This document shows, in pieces, positions 42,270-51,787 of a DNA stretch of 64,000 nt. The stretch is from NCBI RefSeq assembly GCF_004216905.1, contig NZ_SGXJ01000001.1, positions 1,178,001-1,242,000 on the forward strand, read 5' to 3'. Made by a program: the position numbers and the translations under genes. The DNA is from Kribbella sp. VKM Ac-2569. Its GTDB lineage: Bacteria; Actinomycetota; Actinomycetes; Propionibacteriales; Kribbellaceae. Under the pieces are notes generated by a model. It did not search any database. It was not told the origin of the DNA and saw nothing but the letters and a program-made list of their open reading frames with translations. The first letter of the stretch is position 1. The number at the start of each line of letters is the position of its first letter.

Positions 42270-43295
42270 ATGTGGGAGGGCCGGGCGCGGGCCGCGCGCC
42301 GGGACATCGCGGCACTGGCGACCTCGGGTATGGGCGTCGCCGAACTGCACGCGGCCGCGATCGAGGTGGTCGAACAGGTCGTCGGCAGCGAGCTCACCTG
42401 CTGGGCCGGGATGGATCCGGGCACGCTGGTGATCAGCTCGATGACCAGCGGCGCGGCCCGCATCCCATCGGAGTACGAGCCGCGGCTGGCGGAGACGGAG
42501 TACGCCGGAACCGTGCCGAACTCGTTCGCCGAACTGGCCCGCACCTCACACCAGGTCGCGCGATTGTCGGACCTGCCGTACCGCGAGGTCGTCGGTCACC
42601 GGCGACTGAACGAGGTGTGGCGGCCGCTCGGGATCGAGCACGAGGTGCGGACGACCTTCGTCGTCGACGGGGACTGCTGGGGCGCGGCCGGGTTCGTCCG
42701 CAGCGGTCCCGACTTCAGCGATCGGGAGGTCGAGTTCCTCGGGTCGGTGGCGCCGGTCATCGGCGCGGCGACGCGGGTCGCCGTACGCACGGACGCACAC
42801 GGGTACCGCGGAGGGGTCGGCCCGTCGATCGTCGTCACCGGCCCGACCGGCGAGCTGCGGGCGATCACCGCGGCCGCACGGACCTGGCAGGACGAGCTGG
42901 ACGAGATCGCGCCGGGACGCTTTGGCGTACTGCTCCGGGCTGTCGTCACGGGCACGCGTGCCTCCGGCACCTTCCAGGCGCGGGTGCAGACCGCGTCCGG
43001 CGAGTGGGTTCTGATGCAGGGCAGCCGGCTGTTCAGCGAGATCGAGGACGAGATCGTGGTGACGATCGAGCCTGCCTCGGGTCAGCATCTGGTCGGCATG
43101 CTGCTCGCGGCGTACGGCCTGACGACGCGGGAGCGGGAGATCTGCCTGGAGATCATCTCCGGGCACACCACCGGCGCGATCGCCGACCGGCTGTCGATCT
43201 CGCCACACACGATCCAGGACCACCTGAAGTCGGCGTTCGCCAAGGTCGGCGTCCGCAGCCGCGGTGAACTGGTCGCGACCCTCAGGCCGGGATGA
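42270..43295 (+). CDS. LuxR-family transcriptional regulator with GAF-like N-terminal domain
   Basis: The 341-residue protein has a GAF-like region (residues 10-165) and a C-terminal LuxR helix-turn-helix (LTTREREICLEIISGHTTGAIADRLSISPHTIQDHLKSAFAKVGV). It has no receiver domain, so it is probably ligand-controlled. It is divergent from the cupin/DUF1304 pair, its likely targets, with an inverted repeat between them, and convergent with an AraC gene (14 bases of overlap). Confidence 0.88.
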   Translation: MWEGRARAARRDIAALATSGMGVAELHAAAIEVVEQVVGSELTCWAGMDPGTLVISSMTSGAARIPSEYEPRLAETEYAGTVPNSFAELARTSHQVARLSDLPYREVVGHRRLNEVWRPLGIEHEVRTTFVVDGDCWGAAGFVRSGPDFSDREVEFLGSVAPVIGAATRVAVRTDAHGYRGGVGPSIVVTGPTGELRAITAAARTWQDELDEIAPGRFGVLLRAVVTGTRASGTFQARVQTASGEWVLMQGSRLFSEIEDEIVVTIEPASGQHLVGMLLAAYGLTTREREICLEIISGHTTGAIADRLSISPHTIQDHLKSAFAKVGVRSRGELVATLRPG

Positions 43296-44181
43296 CCTGC
43301 TTGCGATAGGTGCCGGGCGGTACGCCGAAGTCGCGCTTGAACGCCTTCGCGAACGCGAACTCCGACGTGTAGCCGATCTCCTTCGCCACCGTGGCGAGCG
43401 GGCGATCGCAATCCCGCAGCAGCCGCGCCGCGGTCGTCATCCGCCAACGGGACAGGTACGTCAGAGGAGGCTCCCCGACCGCTTCGGTGAATCGCCGCGC
43501 GAAGGCGGCCCGCGAGAGACCGACATCGGACGCCAGGTCGGCGACCGTCCACGCGGCGCCCGGCCGCTCGTGGATGAGCTCCAGCGACTGCACGACCGCG
43601 GGATCGGTCAGGGCCCGTGCCCAGCCCCGATCCGCCGGGCAGTCGTTGTTCTCGAACCAGGCCCGCAGGATCAGCACCAGCAACGCATCCACCAGCGCCG
43701 GCACCACGGCAGCCGCGCCGGGGCGCTGCGCGTCGAGCTCCTCACCCAGGATGCTGATTGCCGTATGCAACGAACGGTGGCGTCCCGGGTTCGCCGGTAC
43801 GACGACCACGTCGGGCAGCCTGCTCAGCACCGGGTGCGGGCGCTCGCGGTCCAGCCGGTACGTGCCGCACAGCAGCAACGACCGCGCACCCTGACCCTGC
43901 GGCGGCTCCTCGACGGACGGGTCGAAATCGACCAGCGGCGAATCCGGGTGGTCGGCGATCGCGTGCTCGACGCCGCGTGGCATCAGGACCGCGTCGCCCG
44001 GGCCGAGCGGGATCGGGTCTCCCTCCGGCGGCAGCAACCACGCCGTACCTTGCAGGACGAGGTGGAAGGTGGCGCCGAAGGAGTGCACCATCCGCAGCCC
44101 CCACGGACCCCGGACGTCGGTGCGCCCGGACGTGGCCGGGCCGGTCTTCATCGCGGAGACAACATCGGCGAGCACATCCAT
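43282..44181 (-). CDS. AraC-family transcriptional regulator with cupin sensor
   Basis: The 299-residue product has an N-terminal cupin_6-type ligand domain (residues 1-170) and two helix-turn-helix units at the end (LASDVGLSRAAFARRFTEAVG and VAKEIGYTSEFAFAKAFKRDFG). The start is ATG 44181; a second ATG three codons upstream (44190) is possible and neither has a clear ribosome site. It is divergent from a quinone-reductase-like gene, a common pairing for this subfamily. Confidence 0.88.
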   Translation of the reverse strand: MDVLADVVSAMKTGPATSGRTDVRGPWGLRMVHSFGATFHLVLQGTAWLLPPEGDPIPLGPGDAVLMPRGVEHAIADHPDSPLVDFDPSVEEPPQGQGARSLLLCGTYRLDRERPHPVLSRLPDVVVVPANPGRHRSLHTAISILGEELDAQRPGAAAVVPALVDALLVLILRAWFENNDCPADRGWARALTDPAVVQSLELIHERPGAAWTVADLASDVGLSRAAFARRFTEAVGEPPLTYLSRWRMTTAARLLRDCDRPLATVAKEIGYTSEFAFAKAFKRDFGVPPGTYRKQVIPA

Positions 44182-44302
44182 ACCTGTCATGATACGCGCA
44201 GCGGTCAAGACGATCGGATATAAAGGCGCGCTCAATGGACATAGATCCGCTCGCACAGACGGCCTACTGTCGGTGACAGAACACCAACGACTAGGAGTAT
44301 GA

Positions 44303-45154
44303 ATGAGCATCGTTGTCACCGCCGCCACCGGACACCTGGGCACGCTCGTCATCGACGGGCTGCTGCAGCGCGTCCCCGCCGATCAGGTCGTCGCGGTCGC
44401 GCGGAGCGCCGCGAAGGCGGCCCCGATCGCGGACCGCGGCGTCGAGGTCCGGGTCGCCGACTACAACGACCCGGACGCGCTGGCGAAGGCCTTCGGCGCC
44501 GGTGACACGGTCCTGCTGATCTCGGGCCTCGAGCCGAACCGCCGCGAGCAGCACCAGGCGGTCATCACCGCCGCCACGAACGCCGGGGTCGCGCGGATCG
44601 CGTACACCAGTGTGCTCGGCGGACCTGACGCCGACTTCGATCTGGCTGCCGACCACATCGCCACCGAGCAGGCGATCCTCGATTCCGGTCTGCCGTACAC
44701 GTTCCTGCGCAACGGCTGGTACAGCGAGGTCTACACGGACCAGATCGCCGTACAGCTGGCCAACGGCGTCTTCGGCGGTGCCGGGGACGGTCGGATCGCA
44801 TCGGCCGCGCGGCGGGACTACGCGGCGGCGGCCGCCGTCGTACTGACCGGCGAGGGGCACGAGAAGAAGGCGTACGAGCTGAACGGCGACTCGGCCTTCA
44901 CGCTGACCGAGTACGCCGCCGAGCTGTCCAAGCAGTCGGGTCAGGACGTTGCCTACAACAACCTCTCCCCCGAGGACCTCACCCAGGTGCTGACCGGCGC
45001 CGGGATCCCCGCGCCGTTCGTCCCGATCCTCGTCGGCGTCGACAACGCCATCGAACGCGGCCTCCTCGCGGGCCGCGGCTCCGACCTCAGCCGCCTCATC
45101 GGCCGCCCGACCACGCCCATCGCCGACACCATCGCCGCCGCCTTGAAGGTCTAA
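44303..45154 (+). CDS. SDR-type NAD(P)H:quinone oxidoreductase (QorB/NmrA-like)
   Basis: The 283-residue atypical short-chain dehydrogenase has a GxxGxxG dinucleotide site (TAATGHLG at 6-13) and the family segments RIAYTSVLGG and YTFLRNGWYSEVY. Members reduce quinones or act as redox sensors with NADPH. An AGGAG site lies just upstream of the ATG. It is divergent from an AraC-type regulator, which probably controls it, and overlaps the end of the FAH gene by four bases. Confidence 0.85.
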   Translation: MSIVVTAATGHLGTLVIDGLLQRVPADQVVAVARSAAKAAPIADRGVEVRVADYNDPDALAKAFGAGDTVLLISGLEPNRREQHQAVITAATNAGVARIAYTSVLGGPDADFDLAADHIATEQAILDSGLPYTFLRNGWYSEVYTDQIAVQLANGVFGGAGDGRIASAARRDYAAAAAVVLTGEGHEKKAYELNGDSAFTLTEYAAELSKQSGQDVAYNNLSPEDLTQVLTGAGIPAPFVPILVGVDNAIERGLLAGRGSDLSRLIGRPTTPIADTIAAALKV

Positions 45155-45978
45155 GGAGCCGCGACGAGCTGGTTGTGCTGCTCGCCCAGGCCGTCTGCCC
45201 ACACCCGCAGTACGTCGCCCGCGCGTAGGTACCGGGGTGGTTTCTGCCCCGCGCCTACGCCGGCCGGCGTGCCGGTGCTGATCACGTCGCCCGGGTAGAG
45301 CGTCATGAACTGCGTGATGTAGTGCACCAGGTGCGCGACGCCGAAGATCATCTCGGCCGTCGAACTGTCCTGCAGCGCCTCGCCGTTCACGTCCAGCCCG
45401 AGCTTGATCGCCTGCGGATCCGGCACCTCGTCCGCGGTCAGGATCCACGGACCGAGCGGGCAGAACGTCGCCGAGTTCTTGCCCTTGTCCCATTGCCCGC
45501 CGCGCTCGAGCTGGAAGTGCCGCTCGGACACGTCGTTCACCAGGACATACCCGGCGATATGCTCCATCGCCGACGCCTCGTCGGCGAGGTACGACGCCGT
45601 ACGCCCGATCACCACGCCCAGCTCGACCTCCCAGTCGGTCTTCTCGCTGCCACGCGGAATCACCACGTCGTCCTGCGCACCGACCACGGTGTCCGGCGCC
45701 TTCATGAACAGGATCGGCTCGGCCGGCGCCGCCTGACCGCCCTCGGCCGCGTGGTCGGCGTAGTTCAGTCCGACGCACACGATCTTCCCGGGGCTGAGCG
45801 GCGCAGCCAGCCGTACCGCCTCGAACTCCACCGCCGGGTCGGTTGCCGCGGCGGCCCGTTCGCGCCAGCGGTCCGGGTCGAACGCCTCCGACGTACCCGG
45901 CAACGTCACCACCCGGCCGTCATCGGTGAGTACGGCGTCGCGCAGTCCGTCGTCGGTGTGGATCCGGAGCAGTCTCAC
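45151..45978 (-). CDS. fumarylacetoacetate hydrolase-family protein
   Basis: The 275-residue enzyme has an FAH domain with the metal-binding Glu/Asp pattern in EKTDWEVELGVVIGR, ERHFQLERGGQWDKGKN and GDVISTGTPAGVG. Members hydrolyse beta-diketo acids or remove water or CO2 from keto-sugar acids. GTG 45978 has a GGAGG site and overlaps the stop of the epimerase-like gene (GTGA). In this cluster it could act on a keto-deoxy sugar acid, which is inference. Confidence 0.88.
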   Translation of the reverse strand: MRLLRIHTDDGLRDAVLTDDGRVVTLPGTSEAFDPDRWRERAAAATDPAVEFEAVRLAAPLSPGKIVCVGLNYADHAAEGGQAAPAEPILFMKAPDTVVGAQDDVVIPRGSEKTDWEVELGVVIGRTASYLADEASAMEHIAGYVLVNDVSERHFQLERGGQWDKGKNSATFCPLGPWILTADEVPDPQAIKLGLDVNGEALQDSSTAEMIFGVAHLVHYITQFMTLYPGDVISTGTPAGVGAGQKPPRYLRAGDVLRVWADGLGEQHNQLVAAP

Positions 45979-47492
45979 TTGTTCCTCCAACCAGAGTTCT
46001 TCGCCCAGTTCAGGTAGGCGATACCCAATGCGTGCGAGCCTTGCACCGGGACGAGCTGTACGGCGTCGTACACGCGCAGGGACTGCTGATAGACAAGCAG
46101 ATCCTGTTCGGCATAAGCACCCCAGCGTGCACACTGCACCGCGTTCGCCGGCACCGCGTCGCCGGTCCCGTCGACCCGGTACCAGACCTCGGTCGCCGAC
46201 CGGATCAGCTTCTGCGTGAACGTCTTCGTGAAGCGCTGGATGTCCGTCGCGGGTCCACCGGCGATCCCCGCGTCGTACGCCGCATGCACGAACTCGGTGC
46301 TGATCGCGGCGTGGCTCAGATCCTCGATCTGCTTCGAGGCCGGGTACGACGGCGTGTACTCCGAGATGCCCGCGGTCTTCGGGTACCCGGCGTACAGCTG
46401 GCTGTACGGCGGCCAGTAGGTCCAGACGTAGGCGTCGCCAACGAGTCGTAGCGCGGGCTCGTACGCCTTCAGCATCTGCAGGACCCGGGTGCGGTAGCGC
46501 GGCTGCTTGGTCACGCGGAACAGCTCGACCAGCACCTGGCCGATGCCCTGGCTCTGGTTGTACGGCTGGATGGTCCCGTCGAACGGGATCGGCGCGCCCT
46601 TCGGCCACACGTAGTCGCCAGTGCCGTCAGCGCGCGACACCCACTCCGGGTCATGGAACGCCACCGCCGCGGTCGCAGCGTCCAGAACCTCCCTCGCGAA
46701 CTCCTGACTGCGTCGGAGCTTCGGCGATTGCAGCACCATCCGGGCGTAGCGGGCCAACGGGAACGCGATCATGCCGGTGTGCACGGCGAACACGTAGTAC
46801 TGCGATTTGAACGCGATCGTGGTCGCCGCCGGTGCGGGCGCGGCCGCGGGAGCCGTACGCAGATCGACTGCGGTCCAGCGCAGGGACGCGTTGTAGGCGT
46901 TGTTGACCGCTGTCACGACGTACGTCGGTGACGCCGGATCGAGGCTGACAGCGGGCAGCGTGACGACGCTGGTCGTGGCGGGGTTGCGGAGCACGAGGTC
47001 GAAGGTGCCGTCGGCAACGTTCAGGACCTCGGCTGTTGACTCGGCCGACCTGATTCCGGCCCAGCGGAGCTGGATCGCCGGAGTGCCGTTGCCGTCGGGG
47101 AGCACGCCGTGGCCGGCGGTGTAGTTGCCGGCCGTGCGCCAGACCTTTCCGGACCGGCCGGCGTAGTCCTGGACGCGCCGGGCGTGGTCGGTGGTCTTCA
47201 TCAGGTGCCGGGCGCGGTCCTCGAACGTGCGCAGGTAGCGCTCGTCCTGGTAGGCCTCGTACATCCGTAGCAGGGCGAGCAGGAAGTAGGACTCGCCCCA
47301 GGCGTACAGACCGACCTCGTTGTCCTGGGCGTTGGACGCGAGATATCCGGCCTGCGCGGCGTCGAACGCGGCCGGAGAGTCGTAGACGAGTGGATCGGCG
47401 GAGGCCGACAGGGCCGGGAGACCGGCCCAGGCGGCGACCCCGCCGGCGGCGCTGGTGAGTAGGAGCGTGCGGCGGCTGAGCTCAGGGTGCAT
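45975..47492 (-). CDS. Tat-exported alpha/alpha-barrel protein, D-glucuronyl C5-epimerase-like
   Basis: The 505-residue product has a Tat signal (SRRTLLLTSAAGGVAAWAGL) with cleavage near ASA. A C-terminal alpha/alpha region (residues about 230-420, e.g. QSQGIGQVLVELFRVTKQPRY) resembles the C5-epimerase C-terminal domain and related six-hairpin glycosidases; a beta domain lies between (GHGVLPDGNGTPAIQLRWAG). It is followed by the FAH gene with a four-base overlap and preceded by two permeases. A role in changing or cleaving the polymer outside the cell is likely. The exact family is uncertain. Confidence 0.6.
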   Translation of the reverse strand: MHPELSRRTLLLTSAAGGVAAWAGLPALSASADPLVYDSPAAFDAAQAGYLASNAQDNEVGLYAWGESYFLLALLRMYEAYQDERYLRTFEDRARHLMKTTDHARRVQDYAGRSGKVWRTAGNYTAGHGVLPDGNGTPAIQLRWAGIRSAESTAEVLNVADGTFDLVLRNPATTSVVTLPAVSLDPASPTYVVTAVNNAYNASLRWTAVDLRTAPAAAPAPAATTIAFKSQYYVFAVHTGMIAFPLARYARMVLQSPKLRRSQEFAREVLDAATAAVAFHDPEWVSRADGTGDYVWPKGAPIPFDGTIQPYNQSQGIGQVLVELFRVTKQPRYRTRVLQMLKAYEPALRLVGDAYVWTYWPPYSQLYAGYPKTAGISEYTPSYPASKQIEDLSHAAISTEFVHAAYDAGIAGGPATDIQRFTKTFTQKLIRSATEVWYRVDGTGDAVPANAVQCARWGAYAEQDLLVYQQSLRVYDAVQLVPVQGSHALGIAYLNWAKNSGWRNK

Positions 47493-47522
47493 CGGTGCCT
47501 CACAAAGGAAGGAAGGGATGGG

Positions 47523-48371
47523 TCAGCCTTTGACTGCGCCGCCCATGCTGTTGAGGATGCGTTTCTGCAGCAGGAGAAAGACGACAATTACCGGGACGAG
47601 CGAGATCACAGTGCCGGCGGCGAGACCGCGGACGTCGGTGCCGGAGACGCCGCTCAGATAGGCGATCCCGAGCGCGATCGGGAACTTGGACTGGCTGGTC
47701 AGCACCACGAGCGGCCAGATGAAGCTGTTCCACACCGACACGAACCCGAGGATCGCCAGTACGGCGAGCGTCGGCGCGACGATCGGCACGCAGATCCGCC
47801 AGAAGATCGCGAACTCGTTCGCGCCGTCGACGCGGGCGGCCTCGACGATCTCGTCCGGGATCTGCGAGAACGCCTGGCGGAGCAGGAAGATCCCGAGCGA
47901 CGACAGGATCGCGGGCAGGATCACCGCGGCGAACGTGTCGGTCAGCCCGAGCTCGCTCATCACCAGGAACCGCGGGATCAGCATCAGCTCGCCGGGCAGG
48001 AACATGATCGACAGGAACAGCATGAAGAACACGCCGCGGCCGCGGAACGCGATCCTCGCCAGCGGGTACGCCGTCAGCGCGGACACCACGAGGTACACCG
48101 GGACGGTGATGCCGACGTACAGCACCGAGTTCACCAGGAACCGCGCGTACGGGATCGTCGTCCACGCCTCGCGGAACCATTCGAACACCGGCGGGCGCGG
48201 GATCAGGTCGGGCGGGAACCCGAACACGTCCTGGCTGGCGGGTTTGGTCGCGGCGCTGAGCAGGATCAGGAACGGCCCGATGAACAACGCGGCGACCGCG
48301 ATCAGCAGGACATAGAGACCGATGCGCCGTCCGTTGATCGGCGGCTTGGGCCGGTACAACCTGCGGGCCAT
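47523..48371 (-). CDS. sugar ABC transporter permease (MalG-like), second system
   Basis: The 282-residue protein has six membrane segments and the EAA loop EAARVDGANEFAIFWRICVP. Its ATG shares one base with the stop of the first permease (TGATG). It is the last permease before the epimerase-like gene, 30 bases away. It pairs with the next protein to form the channel. Confidence 0.92.
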   Translation of the reverse strand: MARRLYRPKPPINGRRIGLYVLLIAVAALFIGPFLILLSAATKPASQDVFGFPPDLIPRPPVFEWFREAWTTIPYARFLVNSVLYVGITVPVYLVVSALTAYPLARIAFRGRGVFFMLFLSIMFLPGELMLIPRFLVMSELGLTDTFAAVILPAILSSLGIFLLRQAFSQIPDEIVEAARVDGANEFAIFWRICVPIVAPTLAVLAILGFVSVWNSFIWPLVVLTSQSKFPIALGIAYLSGVSGTDVRGLAAGTVISLVPVIVVFLLLQKRILNSMGGAVKG

Positions 48372-49252
48372 CAGACGTCCCTCCGCCGGGTCACCAAGAG
48401 GTTGAAGCCGGCCAGGACGATCATGATCGCCCACAGCAGCAGGCCGACGGCGCTCGCATAGCCCATGTCGTAGTCCTCGAAGGCTTTCGACCAGATGTAG
48501 TAGCCGAGGGTGAGAGTGGAGTCGAGCGGCCCGCCGCGGGTCAGCACGTACACCGACTCGAAGGCCCGCATCGCCTCGAGCATGCTGAGCACGAGCGTGA
48601 CCGCGAACGTGGGCCGCAGCGACGGTACGACGACGTTCAGCAGCCGCTGCCACGCGTTCGCGCCGTCGATCGTGGCCGCTTCGATCTGGTCCGACGGGAC
48701 GGACTGCAACCCGGCCAGGTAGATCATCATGAACAGACCGGCGTTCTTCCACGCCTCCAGCAGGACGACGGTCGGCAGGGCCCAGTGCCGGTCGAGCAGG
48801 AAGTCGGTCGGCCCGGCGCCGAACAGGCCGAGCACCCAGTTCACGACGCCCTCGCGGTTGAACACGTACCGCCAGGTGACCGCCACCGCGACCATCGACG
48901 TGATCACCGGCAGGTAGTAGAGCATCCGGAACGCCTGAATCGCCCGCAGCTTGAGGTTCACCAGCATCGCCAGGAACAGCGGCGCGACCACGGTCAGCGG
49001 CAGGAACATCAGCACGAACAGCAGCGAGTTCCGCAGCGCGATCCAGACCCGCGGGTCGTGGGCCAGCCGGACGAAGTTGTCCAGCCCGGAGAAGCGCACC
49101 GGATGCACGATGTCGTAGTCGGAGAACGCGAGCTGGATCGCGATCACGGCCGGCCACGCGAACATCGCGGCGTAGAACAGCAGCCCGGGCAGCATGAACA
49201 CGTACGGCGTGTACCAGTGCTGACCGACCACGCGGCCCCGGAGACCCGGCAT
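48371..49252 (-). CDS. sugar ABC transporter permease (MalF-like), second system
   Basis: The 293-residue protein has six membrane segments and the EAA loop EAATIDGANAWQRLLNVVVP. It is the first gene of the minus-strand unit and is divergent from the binding-protein gene. The two share a 191-base control region. No ATPase gene is nearby. Confidence 0.92.
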   Translation of the reverse strand: MPGLRGRVVGQHWYTPYVFMLPGLLFYAAMFAWPAVIAIQLAFSDYDIVHPVRFSGLDNFVRLAHDPRVWIALRNSLLFVLMFLPLTVVAPLFLAMLVNLKLRAIQAFRMLYYLPVITSMVAVAVTWRYVFNREGVVNWVLGLFGAGPTDFLLDRHWALPTVVLLEAWKNAGLFMMIYLAGLQSVPSDQIEAATIDGANAWQRLLNVVVPSLRPTFAVTLVLSMLEAMRAFESVYVLTRGGPLDSTLTLGYYIWSKAFEDYDMGYASAVGLLLWAIMIVLAGFNLLVTRRRDV

Positions 49253-49264
49253 GCGCTACTCCTC

Positions 49265-49412
49265 GTGTCTGAAACCAGGATTTCGGATACCAAGCTGACG
49301 GGAACCGTAACGCAGAACTCAGCGCCCCGGAAGCGGTAACTCCAGAAAATTTCCCCATCTTCCGTTGACTCGCGCGAGTTGATGGCGAACACTCTGGTGT
49401 CTGTAAGCCAGG
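49265..49412. promoter_or_regulatory. direct repeats in the control region of the second sugar cluster
   Basis: GTGTCTGAAACCAGG (49265-49279) and GTGTCTGTAAGCCAGG (about 49397-49412) lie near the two divergent starts. Between them is a 12-base palindrome ACTCGCGCGAGT (about 49368-49379). These are candidate binding sites for a regulator of both units. Confidence 0.35.
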
Positions 49413-49443
49413 TTTAGGACATTCCCCTCCTGAGGAGCCAACG

Positions 49444-50751
49444 ATGGCCCGACTCCGACTCACCGCTGTTGCCGCCGCTCTCGTCCTCGCGCTGTGCGCC
49501 AGTTTGGCCGGCTGCGTGTCCGGCAGTCCGGCGGGCGGGAGCGACGACCAGAAACAGTCCGGCGACGCCTACTCCGGTGACGTCGAGTGGTGGACGATCA
49601 ACCTGCAGAAGAACTACGGGCCGGATATCCAGAAGTGGATCGACGCCTACCAGAAGGAGCACCCGAAGGTCTCGATCAAGTGGGTCGACGTACCGGGTGC
49701 CGACATCACCACCAAGCTTCTGGCCGCGATCGCCAGCGGCAAGGTGCCGGACGTCGTCAACTTCACCTCCGCGACCACCGGCCTGTTCGCCGGCTCGATG
49801 GCCGACCTGAGCTCGCTGTTCAGCACCGACGACGTCGCCGCGTACCTGCCGAACCTGGCCGAGCCGTTGGTTGTCGACGGCAAGCGCATCGCGATCCCCT
49901 GGTACAACGGCGGCACGTCACTGGCGTTCTACAACAAGGATCTGCTGGCCAAGGCCGGCTTCGACGCGGCCAAGCCGCCGAAGACGTACGACGACGCGCT
50001 CACGCTGGCGAAGACGTACCACGACGCGACCGGCAAGTCGGCGACCAACTTCATGGCGTACTCGAGCGTCGTCCAGGCGAACGGCGTTCCGCTGCTGTCG
50101 GAGGACGGGAAGAAGGCCGCCTTCAACACCCCCGAGGCCCTCGCGCTGCTGGAGAAGTTCAAGCCGCTCTTCAGCTCGGGCGCGATCGCCCCCGGAAGCC
50201 TCAGCGAGAACCCGCGGGACATGCCGCAGTCGCTGGAGAACAAGGGCATCGCGTTCAACCCGGCCGCCGTGTCCAGCTCGCTGCTGAACGTCGAGAAGAA
50301 CGCACCCGATGTCTACTCGTCGATCACGGTCGGCCCGCCGGTGACCGGTGCCGGCGGCAAGTTCTACATGCCCGGCCAGCAGGTGATGGGCATCCCCGCG
50401 AAGTCGGACAACCAGGCCGCCGCAGCCGCCTGGCTCAAGTACGTCGCCGCGCCCGAGCAGCAGCTCGCGTTGTGCAAGCTGGTGCCGATCTACCCGTCCT
50501 CGGTCAAGGCGCTCGCGGATCCGTTCTTCACCGAGATCTCCGGCACCACGCCTGCTGACCAGGCGCGGAAGATCCTGGTCGACACCTTCAAGCAGAGCAT
50601 CGACGCGTCGATGGGGTCGGGCAACGACGAGCAGCTGCGGCAGCTGTTCGACGACCAGGTGCGGGCGTTCATGTCCGGGACCAAGTCGGCGAAACAGGCT
50701 TTGGATGACGCCGAGAAGGCGTGGAACGACACTCTGGCGAAGGGCAAGTAG
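49444..50751 (+). CDS. sugar ABC transporter substrate-binding lipoprotein, second system
   Basis: The 435-residue product has a lipobox LAGC at Cys24 and a type I sugar-binding fold (EWWTINLQKNYGPDIQKWID near 50-68; PWYNGGTSLAFYNKDLLAKAG). A GAGGAG site precedes the ATG. It would capture an oligosaccharide from the polymer broken outside the cell. It heads the plus-strand unit that includes a dehydrogenase, lyase, amidohydrolase-like proteins and an aminotransferase. Confidence 0.9.
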   Translation: MARLRLTAVAAALVLALCASLAGCVSGSPAGGSDDQKQSGDAYSGDVEWWTINLQKNYGPDIQKWIDAYQKEHPKVSIKWVDVPGADITTKLLAAIASGKVPDVVNFTSATTGLFAGSMADLSSLFSTDDVAAYLPNLAEPLVVDGKRIAIPWYNGGTSLAFYNKDLLAKAGFDAAKPPKTYDDALTLAKTYHDATGKSATNFMAYSSVVQANGVPLLSEDGKKAAFNTPEALALLEKFKPLFSSGAIAPGSLSENPRDMPQSLENKGIAFNPAAVSSSLLNVEKNAPDVYSSITVGPPVTGAGGKFYMPGQQVMGIPAKSDNQAAAAAWLKYVAAPEQQLALCKLVPIYPSSVKALADPFFTEISGTTPADQARKILVDTFKQSIDASMGSGNDEQLRQLFDDQVRAFMSGTKSAKQALDDAEKAWNDTLAKGK

Positions 50752-50752
50752 C

Positions 50753-51787
50753 GTGCTGCGTATCGGTATCGTCGGGGCCGGGATCATGGGGCGTGGCAAT
50801 GCGTTGTCGTTGTCCGGCCGGGCCGACGCCGAGATCACGGCCGTGACCAGCCGATCGGCCGACCCCGCCGCGCAGCTCGCGGACGAGATCGCCGAGCGCG
50901 GTGCGCCACGGCCGACGATCCATCCCGACCTCGGGGCCCTGCTGGCCGACGACGCGGTGGACGCCGTCGTCCTGACCACGCCGGACGACGTCCACGGCGA
51001 GATGATGGTCCGCGCCGCGGAGGCGGGGAAGCACATCCTGGTGGAGAAGCCGATGACGACGTCGGTCGCGGAGGCCGACGCCGCGGTGAAGGCGATCCGC
51101 GAGAACGGCGTGATCGCGATGTGCCTGTTCAATCACCGGTGGGTGCCGGCGTACGCGCAGGCCTACGAGTTGCTCGCGGACCTCGGCGACGCCGCGGTCG
51201 CGTACGCGCGCAAGGACGACACGATCTTCGTCCCGACCGAGATGCTGTCGTGGGCCGATCGCACGACCTGCGCCTGGTTCCTGTCCAGCCACGACATCGA
51301 CCTGGTGTCGTGGCTGCTCCGCGACCAGGTACGCCGGGTCTACGCGACCGCGCGCTGGGGCAAGCTCCGGTCGCTCGGGATCGAGACGCCGGACGCGATC
51401 CAGATCCAGGCGGAGTACTCGCGCGGCGCGGTGGCGACGTTCGAGTCTGCGTGGATCTACCCGAACACGTTCCCGACGACGGTTGATTCGTACGTCGCGG
51501 TGGTCGCGGACAACGGTGTGGTGCAGCTGGATCGGCAGCGGGAGAACGTCGTACTGGCCAAGCCGGACGGCTACAGCTACCCGCGGAACATGCTGCAGCG
51601 GGTCATGCACGGCATCCCGTCCGGTGCGTACGCCGACGCGATCGCGCACTGGGTCGACTGCTGCCGCACCGGCCGGGAACCGCTGATCACGATCGAGAGC
51701 AGCCGCAACGTCACCGCCGTACTCGAGGCCGCCCACCTGTCGATCGAGACCCGCCAGCCAGTCGACGTCTCCATGCTGGTCGCATGA
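50753..51787 (+). CDS. Gfo/Idh/MocA-family oxidoreductase
   Basis: The 344-residue enzyme has a Rossmann NAD(P) site (RIGIVGAGIMGRG) and the signature EKPMTTS at about 98-104, where the Lys takes part in catalysis. Members oxidise sugar hydroxyls. The GTG start is one base after the binding-protein stop, and its own stop overlaps the next gene as ATGA. It probably converts the imported sugar unit to a keto form. Confidence 0.9.
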   Translation: MLRIGIVGAGIMGRGNALSLSGRADAEITAVTSRSADPAAQLADEIAERGAPRPTIHPDLGALLADDAVDAVVLTTPDDVHGEMMVRAAEAGKHILVEKPMTTSVAEADAAVKAIRENGVIAMCLFNHRWVPAYAQAYELLADLGDAAVAYARKDDTIFVPTEMLSWADRTTCAWFLSSHDIDLVSWLLRDQVRRVYATARWGKLRSLGIETPDAIQIQAEYSRGAVATFESAWIYPNTFPTTVDSYVAVVADNGVVQLDRQRENVVLAKPDGYSYPRNMLQRVMHGIPSGAYADAIAHWVDCCRTGREPLITIESSRNVTAVLEAAHLSIETRQPVDVSMLVA

